Part shown: positions 1 through 9,710 of the stretch, piece by piece
Layout of the letters: each line of letters opens with the position of its first letter
Position numbering within the stretch: the stretch's first letter is position 1
NCBI GenBank assembly: GCA_009103225.1
Contig: RHPI01000977.1
Location: forward strand, 68,478-101,186
DNA length: 32,709 nt
Source of the DNA: Chlorokybus atmophyticus
Taxonomy: Eukaryota > Streptophyta > Chlorokybophyceae > Chlorokybales > Chlorokybaceae
Direction: 5' to 3'
The notes under the pieces: generated by a model
The model's database searches: none
Told to the model about the DNA's origin: nothing
What the model saw: the letters and a program-made list of their open reading frames with translations, nothing else
Translations under genes and position numbers: made by a program

Positions 1-421
1 GTGTAACATTTCAAAATCAGTCATGCACGCGCGCAGGTAGCTCAAGCATACGCGCGCACGCCCGTACACAGCCGCAATCGTCAATGTCCGCATGCACGCA
101 GCCACACACCTGTTCGCGCATGCATGTCCGCACGTACATACGCACAGCGCGACACACAGTGACGCACCCATGCAGGTAGATGCTCAGGTCTTGAGTATGA
201 GCACATCAAGTCATTGCATATACTGTATATACTGTATGCACGCTCAGACACACTCGGACATACACATACATGCATACCCATGCGGACACATATGCAGGCA
301 CGCAATTTCAATGTACTACAACCTGCACAATTTCAATTCTGTCAAGCTTATACAAAGTCCCTTCCTTCTCTTGACAAAGTGGAGTACACCTTGTCAAGAG
401 GCGAGGGGAAGGCACTGCAAC
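1..421. repeat. CA/TG-rich flank downstream of copy A, shared with copy B
   Basis: This is alternating purine-pyrimidine DNA rich in CA, GCGC and ATGCATG. The stretch from about 110 to 300 is similar to about 16430-16600 beyond the end of copy B; both contain 'ttgagtatgagcacatca' and a CACACAGTGACGCAC-like run. The duplication that made copies A and B therefore extends past the coding region into the 3' flank. I see no gene here. The small open frames are low-complexity readings of the CA repeats. Confidence 0.6.
368..400 (-). other. Conserved hairpin just after the stop codon of copy A
   Basis: There is a perfect 10-bp inverted repeat, CTCTTGACAA at 368-377 and TTGTCAAGAG at 391-400, around a 13-nt loop. 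It lies about 20 nt past the stop codon of the EP exon, so it would be in the 3' UTR on the minus strand. Copy B has the equivalent hairpin at the same place. A role in RNA stability or 3'-end formation is inference. Confidence 0.5.
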
Positions 422-1069
422 TCATGAGTTCCCATCGATGGCATTCAATTCGTCCAATGCGCGTTGTGTTGAAGATGGTGCAGCAGTTTTGTTATGTCTC
501 TCATACTGCAGCTCCAAGAACGTGTAGTACTCTGTCCGATTGTCTGCCTCAAGGTAATGTCGATTGCCAACAGGCCACTGCTTCCACAGCTCGAGCCGAT
601 AGTAGTTGGCAATGTCAATCGGCTCAACCATCAGGCGGAAAGTGTCGCCTCTTGCACACCAGAGATTGGACTTGTTGAAAAAGAAAGCAGGCAACATGCC
701 TTCCATGTAACGATTGTATGCTGAACGCCAGAAGTCCCGTAGAACCCTGTCATGTCAGGTTGGTCACCGCACGATGTGGAGGTCATACCAGTACTTAGCA
801 AGCCGTAAACTGCATTGAACTCAAACTGCAATGCATGTCGTCTGACCTGCATGCGTGTTTAACTGATTTCAAGCGCTCTGCTTGCGAGCTGTCATCACCG
901 TCACGATATGCTCTGAAGTCGGCGTAGTAGTCCGCAGAAGTCTGCGCAAAGGCTTGTATCGTTTCCATGGCAGCTTGTACCTCATTGCGCAACTTGTCAG
1001 TAAATTCTGTTTCATGTTTTCGCTGCTCGGCAATACGCGAACCGCCCACTGTCGGTGATTCCAAAGCTG
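422..1069 (-). other. EP-domain exons of copy A
   Basis: Two exons, about 1069-847 and 746-422, joined by a phase-2 intron, encode a domain resembling the C-terminal EP domain of EDS1, PAD4 and SAG101. Landmarks in order: a helix ending ADYYADFRAYRD, then LRDFWR, MLPAFFF, FRLMVEPIDIANYYR, and GNRHYLEADNRTEYY. From memory, plant EDS1 has VEPLDIANYYR at the matching place, within the helical bundle that lines the nucleotide-ligand pocket. The frame is open to the stop at 422-424. The C-terminal exon is 325 nt, exactly as in copy B. Confidence 0.75.
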
Positions 1070-1337
1070 CAAGGGTAAATGCATTGAGATTACGCGTGTC
1101 ATGTGGTAGGTCAACCCTGCATGTCAGATGCCAATCAGGCCGCAATGCAAACCTGGGCTGCATGGGCTGCATGAAGGGCGGCTTCTGCTGCTCGGTGATA
1201 CGCGAACCGCCCACTGTCGGTGACTCTGAAGCGCTGCAAAGGTAAATACACTGAGACTACGCATGTCATGTGGTAGATCAACACTGCACGCTAGATGCCA
1301 ATCAGGCCGCAATGCAAACCTGGGCTGCATGAAGGGC
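1022..1337 (-). repeat. Tandem duplication of the splice-acceptor region before the EP exon
   Basis: Two adjacent copies, about 1022-1180 and 1187-1337, share most of their bases at an offset of about 165. Each contains the donor-side 'caggtttgcattg', the intron body, the acceptor 'ttgcag' and the start of the EP exon (exon starts near 1069 and 1240). One copy also has an extra 9-bp tandem unit. Copy B has only one such unit, so the duplication arose in copy A. It gives copy A two potential acceptors and a possible extra exon. Confidence 0.7.
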
Positions 1338-1546
1338 TGAACACTTCCCAAGTGTTTGACGAGGGTGTCGTACCCAACCCAGGTTCCCTATTGCACGCAG
1401 AACCAGAAGACCCGCGGAATTACTTAAGCACACGTCATTTAAAACTATTTTGACTAGGTGCATGCTGCAAGGTCTCGCTCGTTCATTGAGAAGTGTGCAC
1501 AGCTTGGAGCAAATGCACTACACTCTTTGTAGTGTTTGAAACTTGC

Positions 1547-2158
1547 CTGCTGATCGCCAAGGGTAAAGTAGTTAAAATTTCCGGATCTGTGCAGGTACGT
1601 GCTTTCTGTCTCGAGGGGCCTGGAAGACGACTGGAACCAACCAGCCAGAGCGGTTCTGCTCTTCGTAGACCTTGGTTAGTATGTTCGTGTACTCGTCGTG
1701 CGTTCCTGCTCCCAATCTGTCAGCTGCAGTCGGCGTTTTCAGTGAAACCGTTCGTAATGCTCGTCACAAGCAACGATCACCTGCAATGTCACGAGTACAA
1801 CCAGCAAACCGATCAATGCATGGCTGTTGTGCAGGCGTGCCTGCTGACGGCATGAGATGCGAGAAGTTGGGATTGTCTGATGACGGCGACCACGCGCAAG
1901 GTGTTCTACACTTTGGAGACGATGTGACAACAAGTACCTTTGTGCCATCGTTTGAACATTTGACCAATAAGAATCGGCCATGACTGGTTTCCAATTTTGT
2001 AGTCGACAATGACGTCTATATTGTCTTGTTGCAGTTGCTCAGCAAGCCTCCGCACACGCTCTGCATGATGCTTGTCAAACTGGCAGTAGCTGATAAACAC
2101 AGTCAACTTGGCCTCTGACGCCGCGGACGCTGCCTTTGTAGCCTCTTGTCCCTGTCCG
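1547..2158 (-). other. SEFIR-domain exons of copy A (frameshifted)
   Basis: Exon 2158-1938 encodes LTVFISYCQFDKHHAERVRR, then DNIDVIVDYK, and ends at an AAG|GTAC donor. Exon 1780-1547 encodes VIVACDEHYERF, then GAGTHDEYTN and WLVPVVF. The VFISY strand, the VI(V)D strand, the 'VIVxCDExY' strand and the VPV strand in this order match the SEFIR domain, a TIR-superfamily fold known from IL-17 receptors, Act1 and bacteria. Compared with copy B there are 1-nt indels near 1952, 1741 and 1580. The intron after 1547 starts with GC (GCAAGT) where copy B has GTAAGT. Confidence 0.75.
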
Positions 2159-2268
2159 CTATGTGCCACAGCACATGCAAATAACCATAAGCATGGTACC
2201 TGTAGTACAACACTTGCCGCACATGGCATGTGTGCATGATTTGCAACGAAAGCTATAGCAAAACTTAC

Positions 2269-3524
2269 GCAATAGCAGCATGGTTGACAGCCGCTGCCGC
2301 CTCCACCTCCGCCTTCGTCTCCCGCAGGTGCTGCTGCAGCACAGCAAAAACAGCAGGATCCAACATACTGAAAGATTTTGGCAGTGCCTTCAAGTGGGAG
2401 CACCCGTCCAGTTTCAGCTTTCGCAGTGCAGAGAGCTTGCCAAAGGACTCCGGCAGCACCGCCAAACTGTCGCACCAGCTTAGGTCCAGCTCACGCAAAG
2501 CAGCGAGCTTGCTGAAGGACTCTCCCAGCACTGCCAAGCGGTCGCACGCGCTCAGATTCAGCGTTTGCAGATTGTTCAATTCGCCGAGGGACTCCCGCAG
2601 TGCCTCTAGGCTACCGCAATAGCTCAAGTCAAGCGTTTGCAGGGCAACGAGACTACCAAAGGACTCCGGCAGCTCCGCCAAACTGTTGCAATTGGTCAGG
2701 TCCAGCATCTGCAGGGCAGTGAGTTTGCCAAAGTACTTTGGCAATGCCGCCAATCTTTCGCAACTTCTCAGGTCCAGCGTTTGCAGCATAGCGAGGTTGC
2801 CAAAGGATTCCGGCAGCTTCACCAAGCTGAGGCTATTGCTCAGGTCTAGCGTTTGCAGCATAGCGAGGTTGCCAAAGGACTCCGGCAGCTTCGCCAAGCT
2901 GTTGCACTTGCTCAGGTCCAGCATTTACAGGGCAGGTTGCCAAAGGACTCCGGCAGTGCCGCCATGCTGCCGCAATAGCTCAAGTCAAGCGTTTGCAGGG
3001 CCACGAGACTACCAAAGGACTTCGGCAGCTCCTCCAAGCTGAGGCTTTACCTTTAAGTCCAAGTCCTGAAGGTGCATGAGATCTCCTACAGACTCGGGTA
3101 GCTTGTGCAAACCGGTTCTAGAGAAAACTAGAGTCTGTAGCATAGCGAGCCCGCCAAGCGCTTCAGGCACATTCATCAGAGGTTCACAGCCCCGCAGCAC
3201 CAGGATTTGCAGCGCCTTGAGGTTTCCAATGGACTCAGTCGCCACCATTGAGACATCAACATGAACGGTTTTTTCTACAATTAGAATCACTAATGTAGTG
3301 CACGCAGCGGCATTATACAAGAAACTGCTCAAGGCGGAACAGCGTGGACGTCTCCACTCGAGATAGACCAGCTCTCTACGGACCCTATTGGGAGCGTGAA
3401 GTGTGCCATCCCAATCAGTTGTGCCAAGGTCTAGCATGCGGAGGCGAGGCATGAAGGCCATGCCACGTAATGTTTCGCTCCAGTTGAGTCCAGCCCAGGA
3501 CACAGTCTCGGCTTGTTCAGAGCC
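2269..3524 (-). other. LRR region of copy A
   Basis: After an exon start at 3524 the protein reads like a TNL linker (WAGLNWSETLRGMAFMPRLR, then LVYLEWRRPRCSAL). At least ten leucine-rich repeats of about 24 residues follow, of the plant type LxxLxLSxCxxLxxLPESFGNL. The repeats are near-identical in DNA, which suggests recent expansion by unequal exchange. The region ends with an Ala/Glu/Lys-rich segment (TKAEVEAAAAVNHAAIA) and a GTAAGT donor at 2268. A frameshift near 3050 and a stop with a shift near 2925-2935 split the frame. Confidence 0.85.
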
Positions 3525-3711
3525 CTGCATACAACAACAGCATGCCTAAGATCAGCAGTTCTCACGCGCTCACTTCCAACAGCCATGCTGTCACATACTC
3601 TTGAAACACCGTGGGTTGCACGTTTTTGCTGGACGCATGCATGCAACCTTCACAAGCCAGTCAAAAGGACATGAGATGAAGGAACCAAGCTGGAGCGTGG
3701 CATACATGCAC

Positions 3712-4990
3712 CTCTTGAAGTAATGTGCTTGATTCCTTTGGCAACCAGATGTGCTTGGGCGGGTTGGCTCGACTGGCAATCATTCGCCCCATGTCGCGAA
3801 GTTGGCCATGTACCAAAAAGCAGATATTGCCTTGTGCACCCAATGAGAATGGCTTGTACTGGTCTTGTCTCCATACCAAGCGAATAAGGGACAATTCCAC
3901 CAGGGTATTCACTTATAGTGCCGCGCCCTTGCCCCACGCTGGAAGCAGAAACTTTTCATTTTTCCCAAATGCGAAGCAGCAGATGTCCAGAAACACTCGC
4001 TGATAAGTGGGCTCTAGGTAATTGTAGCTGAGCTCGAGCGTTTTCCACAACCGGTTATCCTTGGTACCTTCAAGCCCCTCTGCCTTTTGCAATTGATCCA
4101 GTGCGTCTTTCCAAAACTGCACATCACTGTTGCTGCTGCGCTTGTGAAGAAAGGATCCCACGACCTCGAGCGCGAGTGGCAGGCCTTGACACGCCTGGAT
4201 AATATCGTTGGCGATTGGCTCCAACTTCACAGGCACGGTAAGCAATATGCCAGGTTCAGTGAAGGCATAATTGTTGAACAGTTCTCTAGCCGGCTGATCG
4301 TCGAGCAGCAGCACCTCCTCCACCAATGTATGCTTCGCATGCCCCTTCAATAACTGGTGATTACAGAGGTCACCAGCACACGACTGCCTAACAACACGAT
4401 ATTGAGTCAGTCGTGTAGTGTCAGCCTTATTGTGTCAGTCTCACTGTGTAGGCAATGATCCACTGGTAATGTGCCTTACCGGTACCCAGCAGAGGGCTGT
4501 CTCCCCAAAAATTGCAACAACCGAGGAGGGCTTCTTTCTGATCCTCGCTCCAGACGTCATCAACAAAAAGCAGCACCTTCCGCCCTTGCAAGCGGTTCTT
4601 GAGAATTGCCTTTCCTTCATGAATGGAGGTCAATGCCTCTACAGGCTCACTCCCCAGCTTTTTGAAGCATTTGTTGTTGCAGCTGTACCAGCTTCCCGTT
4701 CTCTTTACATGCATCTTTTTCGACCGCTACAATGCAGCAGCTGCCTGGGAATTTGCTGTACAGGCTGTTGTAAACTGCTATTGCAAGTGCAGTCTTTCCG
4801 ATACCGCCAATGCCATGAAGACCCAGCATGATGACCTTGCTTCCAGCGGCAGCAGCATTCAACTTGTTGAGTACAGCTTCAACGCGCCTGTCAATGTCCA
4901 CTGGATGTTTGGCGACTTCCAAGCGGGGGGGTAGCCTTCTCAGCACGCCTGACACCACTGCATCTACTAAAGCAGTCCTGGTACTGCCAA
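3712..4990 (-). other. NB-ARC region of copy A
   Basis: Motifs in order on the minus strand: P-loop GLHGIGGIGKTALA, kinase-2 KVLLFVDDVW, RNBS-B SRVLVTS, GLPLAL in CQGLPLALEVVGSFL, the TNL-type RNBS-D VFLDICCFAFG, and an MHD-position motif reading VHGQLRDMGRMIA. An intron of 92 nt lies at 4479-4388. The kinase-2 motif ends in W, which in angiosperms marks non-TIR receptors, although this gene begins with a TIR. MHD is degenerate (VHG). One indel in a T5 run and one near 4363 break the frame; TAA at 3913-3915 interrupts the end of ARC. Confidence 0.85.
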
Positions 4991-5273
4991 CAAAGAGCAG
5001 ATGTTGAAAACATTGCCGCAATCATGATGACAACGGCATCACAACACGAACCAGTGACAACCCAACTCACGGTTATTGATTGACCCTCCAGCCCGGTCTG
5101 TTGAACGCCTCCTCTACCGCCGTGCGATATTCAAGTTGATTTTGGACGTATAGGGTCTCACCGCGCTGGCATGCGCTGAAAACACACAACATGCTGGTCA
5201 TGATGGAAATCCTGCTGATTGCTGGCGAGTCTAGGAGAAAAGGTAAACTATACTGCCAGTACAGTGTACCCAC

Positions 5274-5648
5274 CTGTGAATACTTTCCAGGATTATGGCT
5301 TTGAGATCGTCAAAGTCATCATAGAAGATAGGCATGATTTGATGTTTCCTGGACTCTCCAACATAATGCGCAGCTCCTCTAGGCAGTAGCAGGATTTCCC
5401 GTATCGACGAGAAAGGACAGGCATCTTGATGCGAGCGGACCGCACATTGGCAATGATGACATCCCAAGCTCCGTTGGTTTCCCCGGGCTGCAAGCTGAGC
5501 TCGTCCACGAAGCAGGTGATTCCAACTCTGTCAAGCATGCGATGCAGATAGTCAACAAGATTGTTCTTGACGTCAGGCCCTCTATGGCTCAGGAAAACGT
5601 CGCAGGGAGAGTGAGGGATAGTCTTTGACAGCGGCATATTGTCTCCGT
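5274..5648 (-). other. TIR-domain exon of copy A
   Basis: This is a plant-type TIR: CDVFLSHRGPDVKNNLVDYL, then GITCFVDELSLQPGE, SARIKMPVLSRRYGKSCYCL and EELRIML, then MPIFYDDFDDL. The CLEEL motif holds the glutamate that is catalytic in NADase TIRs. The exon is bounded by an acceptor at 5649-5650 and a GTGGGT donor at 5273. A 1-nt shift near 5343 separates the EELRIML part from the MPIFYDD part. The closest relative in this window is the TIR of copy C. Confidence 0.85.
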
Positions 5649-5862
5649 CTGCAACACGCAAGTTGACTGGTCAGTGGGCTCATGGAGCATTATTTGCTGG
5701 AGGGAAATGCCGTCTGGCGATCAGCTGGTGAATAAGGGAGCTGCACAGGATCGATACAAACCGCAACGCACACCAACATGTCAAGCACATTTGAGTAGTA
5801 GTCGTAGTGTTGGTCAACAACCTACCGTTGAGGTTTGCATTGGGGGCCAAAGGTTTGTTCAT

Positions 5863-7289
5863 TACGACCTGCAGCCAGCTCCTCCTCCTTGCTGGCCTGC
5901 AGCGGGACAAACCGAATTGTCATGAGCTTGAGACGCCTGTAACGCACAGTGACATGCAACCATATACATATACATATACATATACACCATCATTCGATTG
6001 GAGTCACTAGGTGTTTGCCAGCAGAGTGCAATATATTGCACACTGATGACAAGAAGTGTGTGCGCACACTGCATGCATGTGGTTTCCAAGCAAGTCGCTA
6101 GCCAGAATTCCCATCCGCGAATGCCAAGCAAGCCCAAAAGTAATTGTACTGAGTACCAAACACGGTTGCAGGTGAGTTCGACTCTCTACACGCAACGCCT
6201 CGCAAACAATTACTCGCAATGAGGTTGCGACCTAGCACCATACTATACTGAACAACTGACATGCAGCAGAGAGTGCTCGCTTGCACATGCGCTTCAATAT
6301 GGCCAAGCTCATTGCCTGCCAAGCTGGTGGCGCGGCGCTGGACGGCAGCACCAGCTGCTGGCGGCCAGCACCGCCAACTTACACCCAGTGCCATGCATGT
6401 TTGTCAAGCACTGCATGGCTACCTGAGTGTAGCTAACTTGCTGCCATGCTGTTCTGGCATTCTTGCTCGCCGCATCTAGCGTCCGCACACGACCATCAAC
6501 CCACCTTCGCCCGGTGCGCTGAAGTCAGCTGTCTTCAGCTGTGCTTTGGGCTCCTTCCATCCAACGCTCGTGTCCTCCCGCAGGTGGTGCGGGGCGGCAT
6601 CGCCCCTCAGCTCCGGCACCTCCACGCCCCGCCCCTCGCCTTCCGCCGCTGCCCAGCGCTCGCTCTGGTGCATGTCTGTGCCACCCGCCGCGTCCTCCAA
6701 GGCTGACGCGGAGCCAGGTACACTGTACCTGACAAAGTGCCGCGGGCGGGAGCAGATCCGGCTCAATAAACAGGTGAACGGCATCGAACCTGTATGCATC
6801 AATGAATCATGGAATGGGTTGGGGTTGTCTTGACCTGTGAACCAGGAGACGGATGCCACCAGTGGTAGCCTGACAGTGCTACCACTGGTAGGCCTATACA
6901 CAGATTAAAATTAGAAACCATGGCGTATACCTCACATGCTCGTATACAGGGCTCCCGAACTCTTATCATGCCATCAATGCAAGCCTATCAGATGATCGCG
7001 TATCATAACATGAAAGCACATTATGCTGCACATGACATGACAGGCTATAATGAGAAGTTGATAAGGGTTTGGGAGCCCTACCATACCCCAAGTTCAATGC
7101 AATGCATGTGCATAGGCCTAGCACTGCTATCAAGGATAGCCTGCACGCATAAAGCAACTTAGGCCTAAGTGCGGGGCAGCCGCGGGCTCCATCCTGGGCC
7201 GGAGAATTCTGGCTCGTTTGAGTCTTAACAGTCGATGCTCAAGCTTGTTTGCTTAATTGCCCGGCGGCACGGCACGGTACAGCACGGCA
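5863..7289. other. Intergenic stretch, no supported gene
   Basis: There is a short TATACA hexamer run near 5960-5990 and a locally GC-rich patch at 6560-6720. None of the open frames looks like protein, and I could not link any to splice sites and a recognisable domain. Promoter sequences for copy A would lie at the left edge, but I cannot point to a motif. Confidence 0.4.
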
Positions 7290-7510
7290 CGGTGCGGTGA
7301 GGCGGTGGGGGGCGGGCTGCAGGGTGTGCCCGCCGCAGGGCTGGAAGGGTTCTCCGGGAAGGAGGGGTGAGAAACTCAGCGCAGCAGGCGCCAGCTTCGT
7401 CCGTCAGCGCCATGCAGGGAGGCGCTGGTTAGCAAACGCAAGCGGCGCAGCTGGAAGCTATCACGCTGACCGTCTGACGTAGATGGCTGAAACTGCAAGC
7501 AATGCTTCCG
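7290..7510 (+). repeat. Interspersed repeat, copy 1
   Basis: This stretch resembles the reverse complement of about 19690-19870. Shared blocks in order include GGCTGGAAGGG, CAGGCGCCAGCTT-like sequence, GTCAGYGCCATGC, GGGAGGCGCTGGTTAGCA and GTCTGACGNAGATGGCT. It has no coding potential I can support. A SINE-like or other short interspersed element is possible, but neither ends nor target duplications are clear. Confidence 0.5.
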
Positions 7511-7679
7511 CCTTCCGCAGGTGCTCTGCAGTTAGACTCTATCTGCAATGCCTCGCCACTGCTGCCTGCCCTCCACAGAGCTTGTAGCTGAACCAATTCC
7601 TCACAGCTCGTGAATGAGCATGTGTACCGCACAAAGTACCACAGGCTGATCAGCGCCTATGTGTTTTCATGCATGCGTC

Positions 7680-7775
7680 CGTGTACATAGCCGCATGTGT
7701 GTGTGTGTGCATGCATGCGTCTATGGACACGGACGCAGGCATGCACACTCATGCGCGCGCGCACACATGATTAAA
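7680..7775. repeat. TG/CA microsatellite cluster
   Basis: Alternating GTGTGT, CATGCATG and GCGCGCGCACACA runs. No gene. Confidence 0.6.
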
Positions 7776-8069
7776 CACACATCTTCACATACAAGTCTAT
7801 ATATATGAACATGTTTGCTTCTTGCAGCCATTCAGTACTTTTAGCTGCTTGTGCGCAGCACCGTAACTTACGGTGAGCATGCTGTGGTATTTGAGTATGT
7901 GCAGTTGCTCTGTTGTCAACGTCATTAGGGCCATACTGCAGGCAGCAACAGTAATAGCTTGGTGCAGTTGCAGAGCAAGAAATTGTCGGGCACGTTGTAA
8001 ACTGTTGAACAGAAGAATCACATTGATACAGTCTGCTTCTGTAGTATTGAACTCAGCTAACAACTCTTG

Positions 8070-8070
<1 letters not shown>

Positions 8071-8165
<95 letters not shown>

Positions 8166-8166
8166 N
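8071..8166 (+). repeat. Poly-C tract upstream of copy D
   Basis: A run of 95 C bases ends in a single N, so the true length is not known. It lies about 95 bp before the start codon of copy D. On the gene strand copy B also has a C run upstream of its start codon, about 150 bp away, and this too ends in an assembly gap. The opposite strand could form G-quadruplexes. Confidence 0.85.
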
Positions 8167-8259
8167 ATTCTTTGATAGGAGTTGGGCGCACTGCACCCAT
8201 TGTAAGGCTGGCCTGCACTGCGCTTGGCTGAGCAGCACAACCAGAAGCGCTTGCTTGAG

Positions 8260-9010
8260 ATGGACCGATTGGTGATTCGGAGGCTGCCTGCAGTGCTAGC
8301 TGCTGCTACATCCATTGTTACTGGTGCCGGCTACTGGAACCACACATATCTCAATTTGGACGCTCCTTATGATGCTGCTATGGTGTAAGTTCAACTACAG
8401 CTTTCCTTGTAAAGCAAGCAGAGCATTCCTGTTGCGACAAAATGCTGCACCATGCTCATAAGATTTTGCATGTGCTGCGGCAAGTAGCGGGCAGGGACGA
8501 GAGGCAACAGGGGCACTGTCCGCGACGCCAGCGGCAATATTGACAGCAATCATCAGCTGCTGCCAGTTTGACAACCAAGACAAAGAGCGCGGAGACTTGC
8601 CGAGCAACTGCAACAAGACAACATAGACGTCATCGTGAACTTCAAGAACCAGTACAAGTCATGGCCGGCTTTCATTGCAGATGCTGCCGGCACAAAGGTA
8701 GCACTTGTCACATTATTACTGGTGGTGAACACCTTGCGCATGGTTGCTGTCATCAACAAACCCCAACTTCTGGCATCTTATGTAGTAAACAGGCACGTCT
8801 GCATGATAGCGATGCATGCTGTGATTTGCAAATCGCAATTGTTCTCATGATGCTTTAGGTGATCGTAGCCGTGTGATGAGCATTATGAGAGATTTTAATT
8901 CAGGAGCCGACCGCAGCTGATGCATTGGGGGCGGGGATGCACGACTACTACACAACGTACTGAACAAGGTTTATGAGAAGCTGAGGTAGTTGGTTCTAGT
9001 TGTTATGTTT
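8260..9010 (+). pseudogene. Copy D: degraded membrane-anchor + SEFIR gene
   Basis: Exon 1 (8260-8384) encodes MDRLVIRRLPAVLAAATSIV and then TGAGYWNHTYL, a signal-anchor like exon 1 of copy B. It ends in phase 2 at a GTAAGT donor. Exon 2 (8488-8697) keeps the SEFIR half with RRLAEQLQQDNIDVIV and SWPAF, but the first part is frameshifted and the VFISY strand is damaged. An exon-3 relic (from 8859, GTGATCGTAGCC) hits a stop at once and can be followed to about 9010. No EP exon follows in this copy. The start codon context and 5' leader (TGTAAGGCTGGCCTGCAC) are also shared with copy B. Confidence 0.75.
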
Positions 9011-9710
9011 TGTAAACAAATGCTTCTACACATGCAGACTTGCCTACCACTCTAGACACTCCAGACACTCTAGACATATGTACACCGGTTGTGTAGCGCT
9101 TCATGCTCAACTATAGGCTTTCCAGTGGCTCCTTGCAAGCAAAGCATCATCACACCAGCACAGCAAGCACACGCACAGCCATCAGCACAAGACTCTATGA
9201 CACGCACTCTTACACCCACACGGTCACAGACACGCTCACTACCAACACATGGTGCATTAAGTACGAGAAAGTTTTGTCAGGCATCCTTGGACTTATGTGC
9301 ATAACAAAGGGCAGCACTTGGTCAGCAGGTGCACCTGCTGTGCACCTGCTCACCAAATGACTGCTTGCTGCAACATGCTTTGCATGTACTTGTCGCCAAG
9401 GCATGACATGACAGATCATCTTCAGCTATCTTTGTCGCAATCACTAAGCTGGAACATATTCACACAATCTATTAATTACCTCAGCTCTGACGTTTGCCCC
9501 ACCCTTATCCACACACCGTTAAATGGCATATTATTCGGATGCCAATGACCATCATGCTGTACACGCATATTGGGTTGCATTATATGCATGCACACGAGCA
9601 GTCGATGTGCATCTCATATAAGTATCTACGTGTTGAAACTGTTCGCAGATAAAGGCTACTATGTCTCCTCACTGCCTCGCAGATTGGCAAGTGCGAGGTG
9701 GATTCAACAG
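9011..9710. other. Intergenic stretch, no supported gene
   Basis: Sequence between copy D and gene E. It contains CACACA-type runs near 9170-9240 and a short inverted repeat of GCAGGTGCAC type near 9330-9350. No open frame looks like protein. Confidence 0.4.

Larger units (their letters stand above)
422..5862 (-). pseudogene. Copy A: TIR-NB-ARC-LRR-SEFIR-EP immune receptor gene, disrupted
   Basis: Read on the minus strand, the order is TIR, NB-ARC, linker, plant-type LRR, SEFIR and EDS1-type EP domain. Exons joined by consensus splice sites: 5862-5826, 5648-5274, 5175-about 5073, about 4960-4480, 4387-3712, 3524-2269, 2158-1938, 1780-1547, 1387-1320, about 1069-847 and 746-422. Phases agree at the junctions that can be checked. 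The start at 5862 opens a short first exon whose splice gives an in-frame Asn-Asp-Gly run into the TIR exon. Breaks: frameshifts near 5343, at a T5 run 4659-4663, near 4363, 3050, 2930, 1952, 1741 and 1580; in-frame stops at 5073-5075, 3913-3915 and 2925-2927. The last two exons (EP) are open. It is either a recent pseudogene or an error-rich assembly of a live gene; the number of breaks and the open state of B and E favour a pseudogene. Confidence 0.85.

Noticed and set aside
1124-1351. Reading FALRPDWHLACSVDLPHD as part of the protein between SEFIR and EP
   Set aside because: In copy B the phase fits only if the donor AG|GTTTGC is used, which places this segment in the intron; a longer exon would need a different phase.
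1672-3264. Plus-strand frames opposite the LRR and SEFIR exons of copy A
   Set aside because: They are shadows of the repetitive LRR exon; the minus strand has the domains and the splice sites.
6476-6901. Minus-strand frame of 141 codons in GC-rich DNA
   Set aside because: It has no motif, no splice-supported extension, and overlapping frames of equal quality on the other strand.
7797-8315. Frame with a poly-Gly stretch across the C tract
   Set aside because: It is the minus-strand reading of the homopolymer, with an N at its end.
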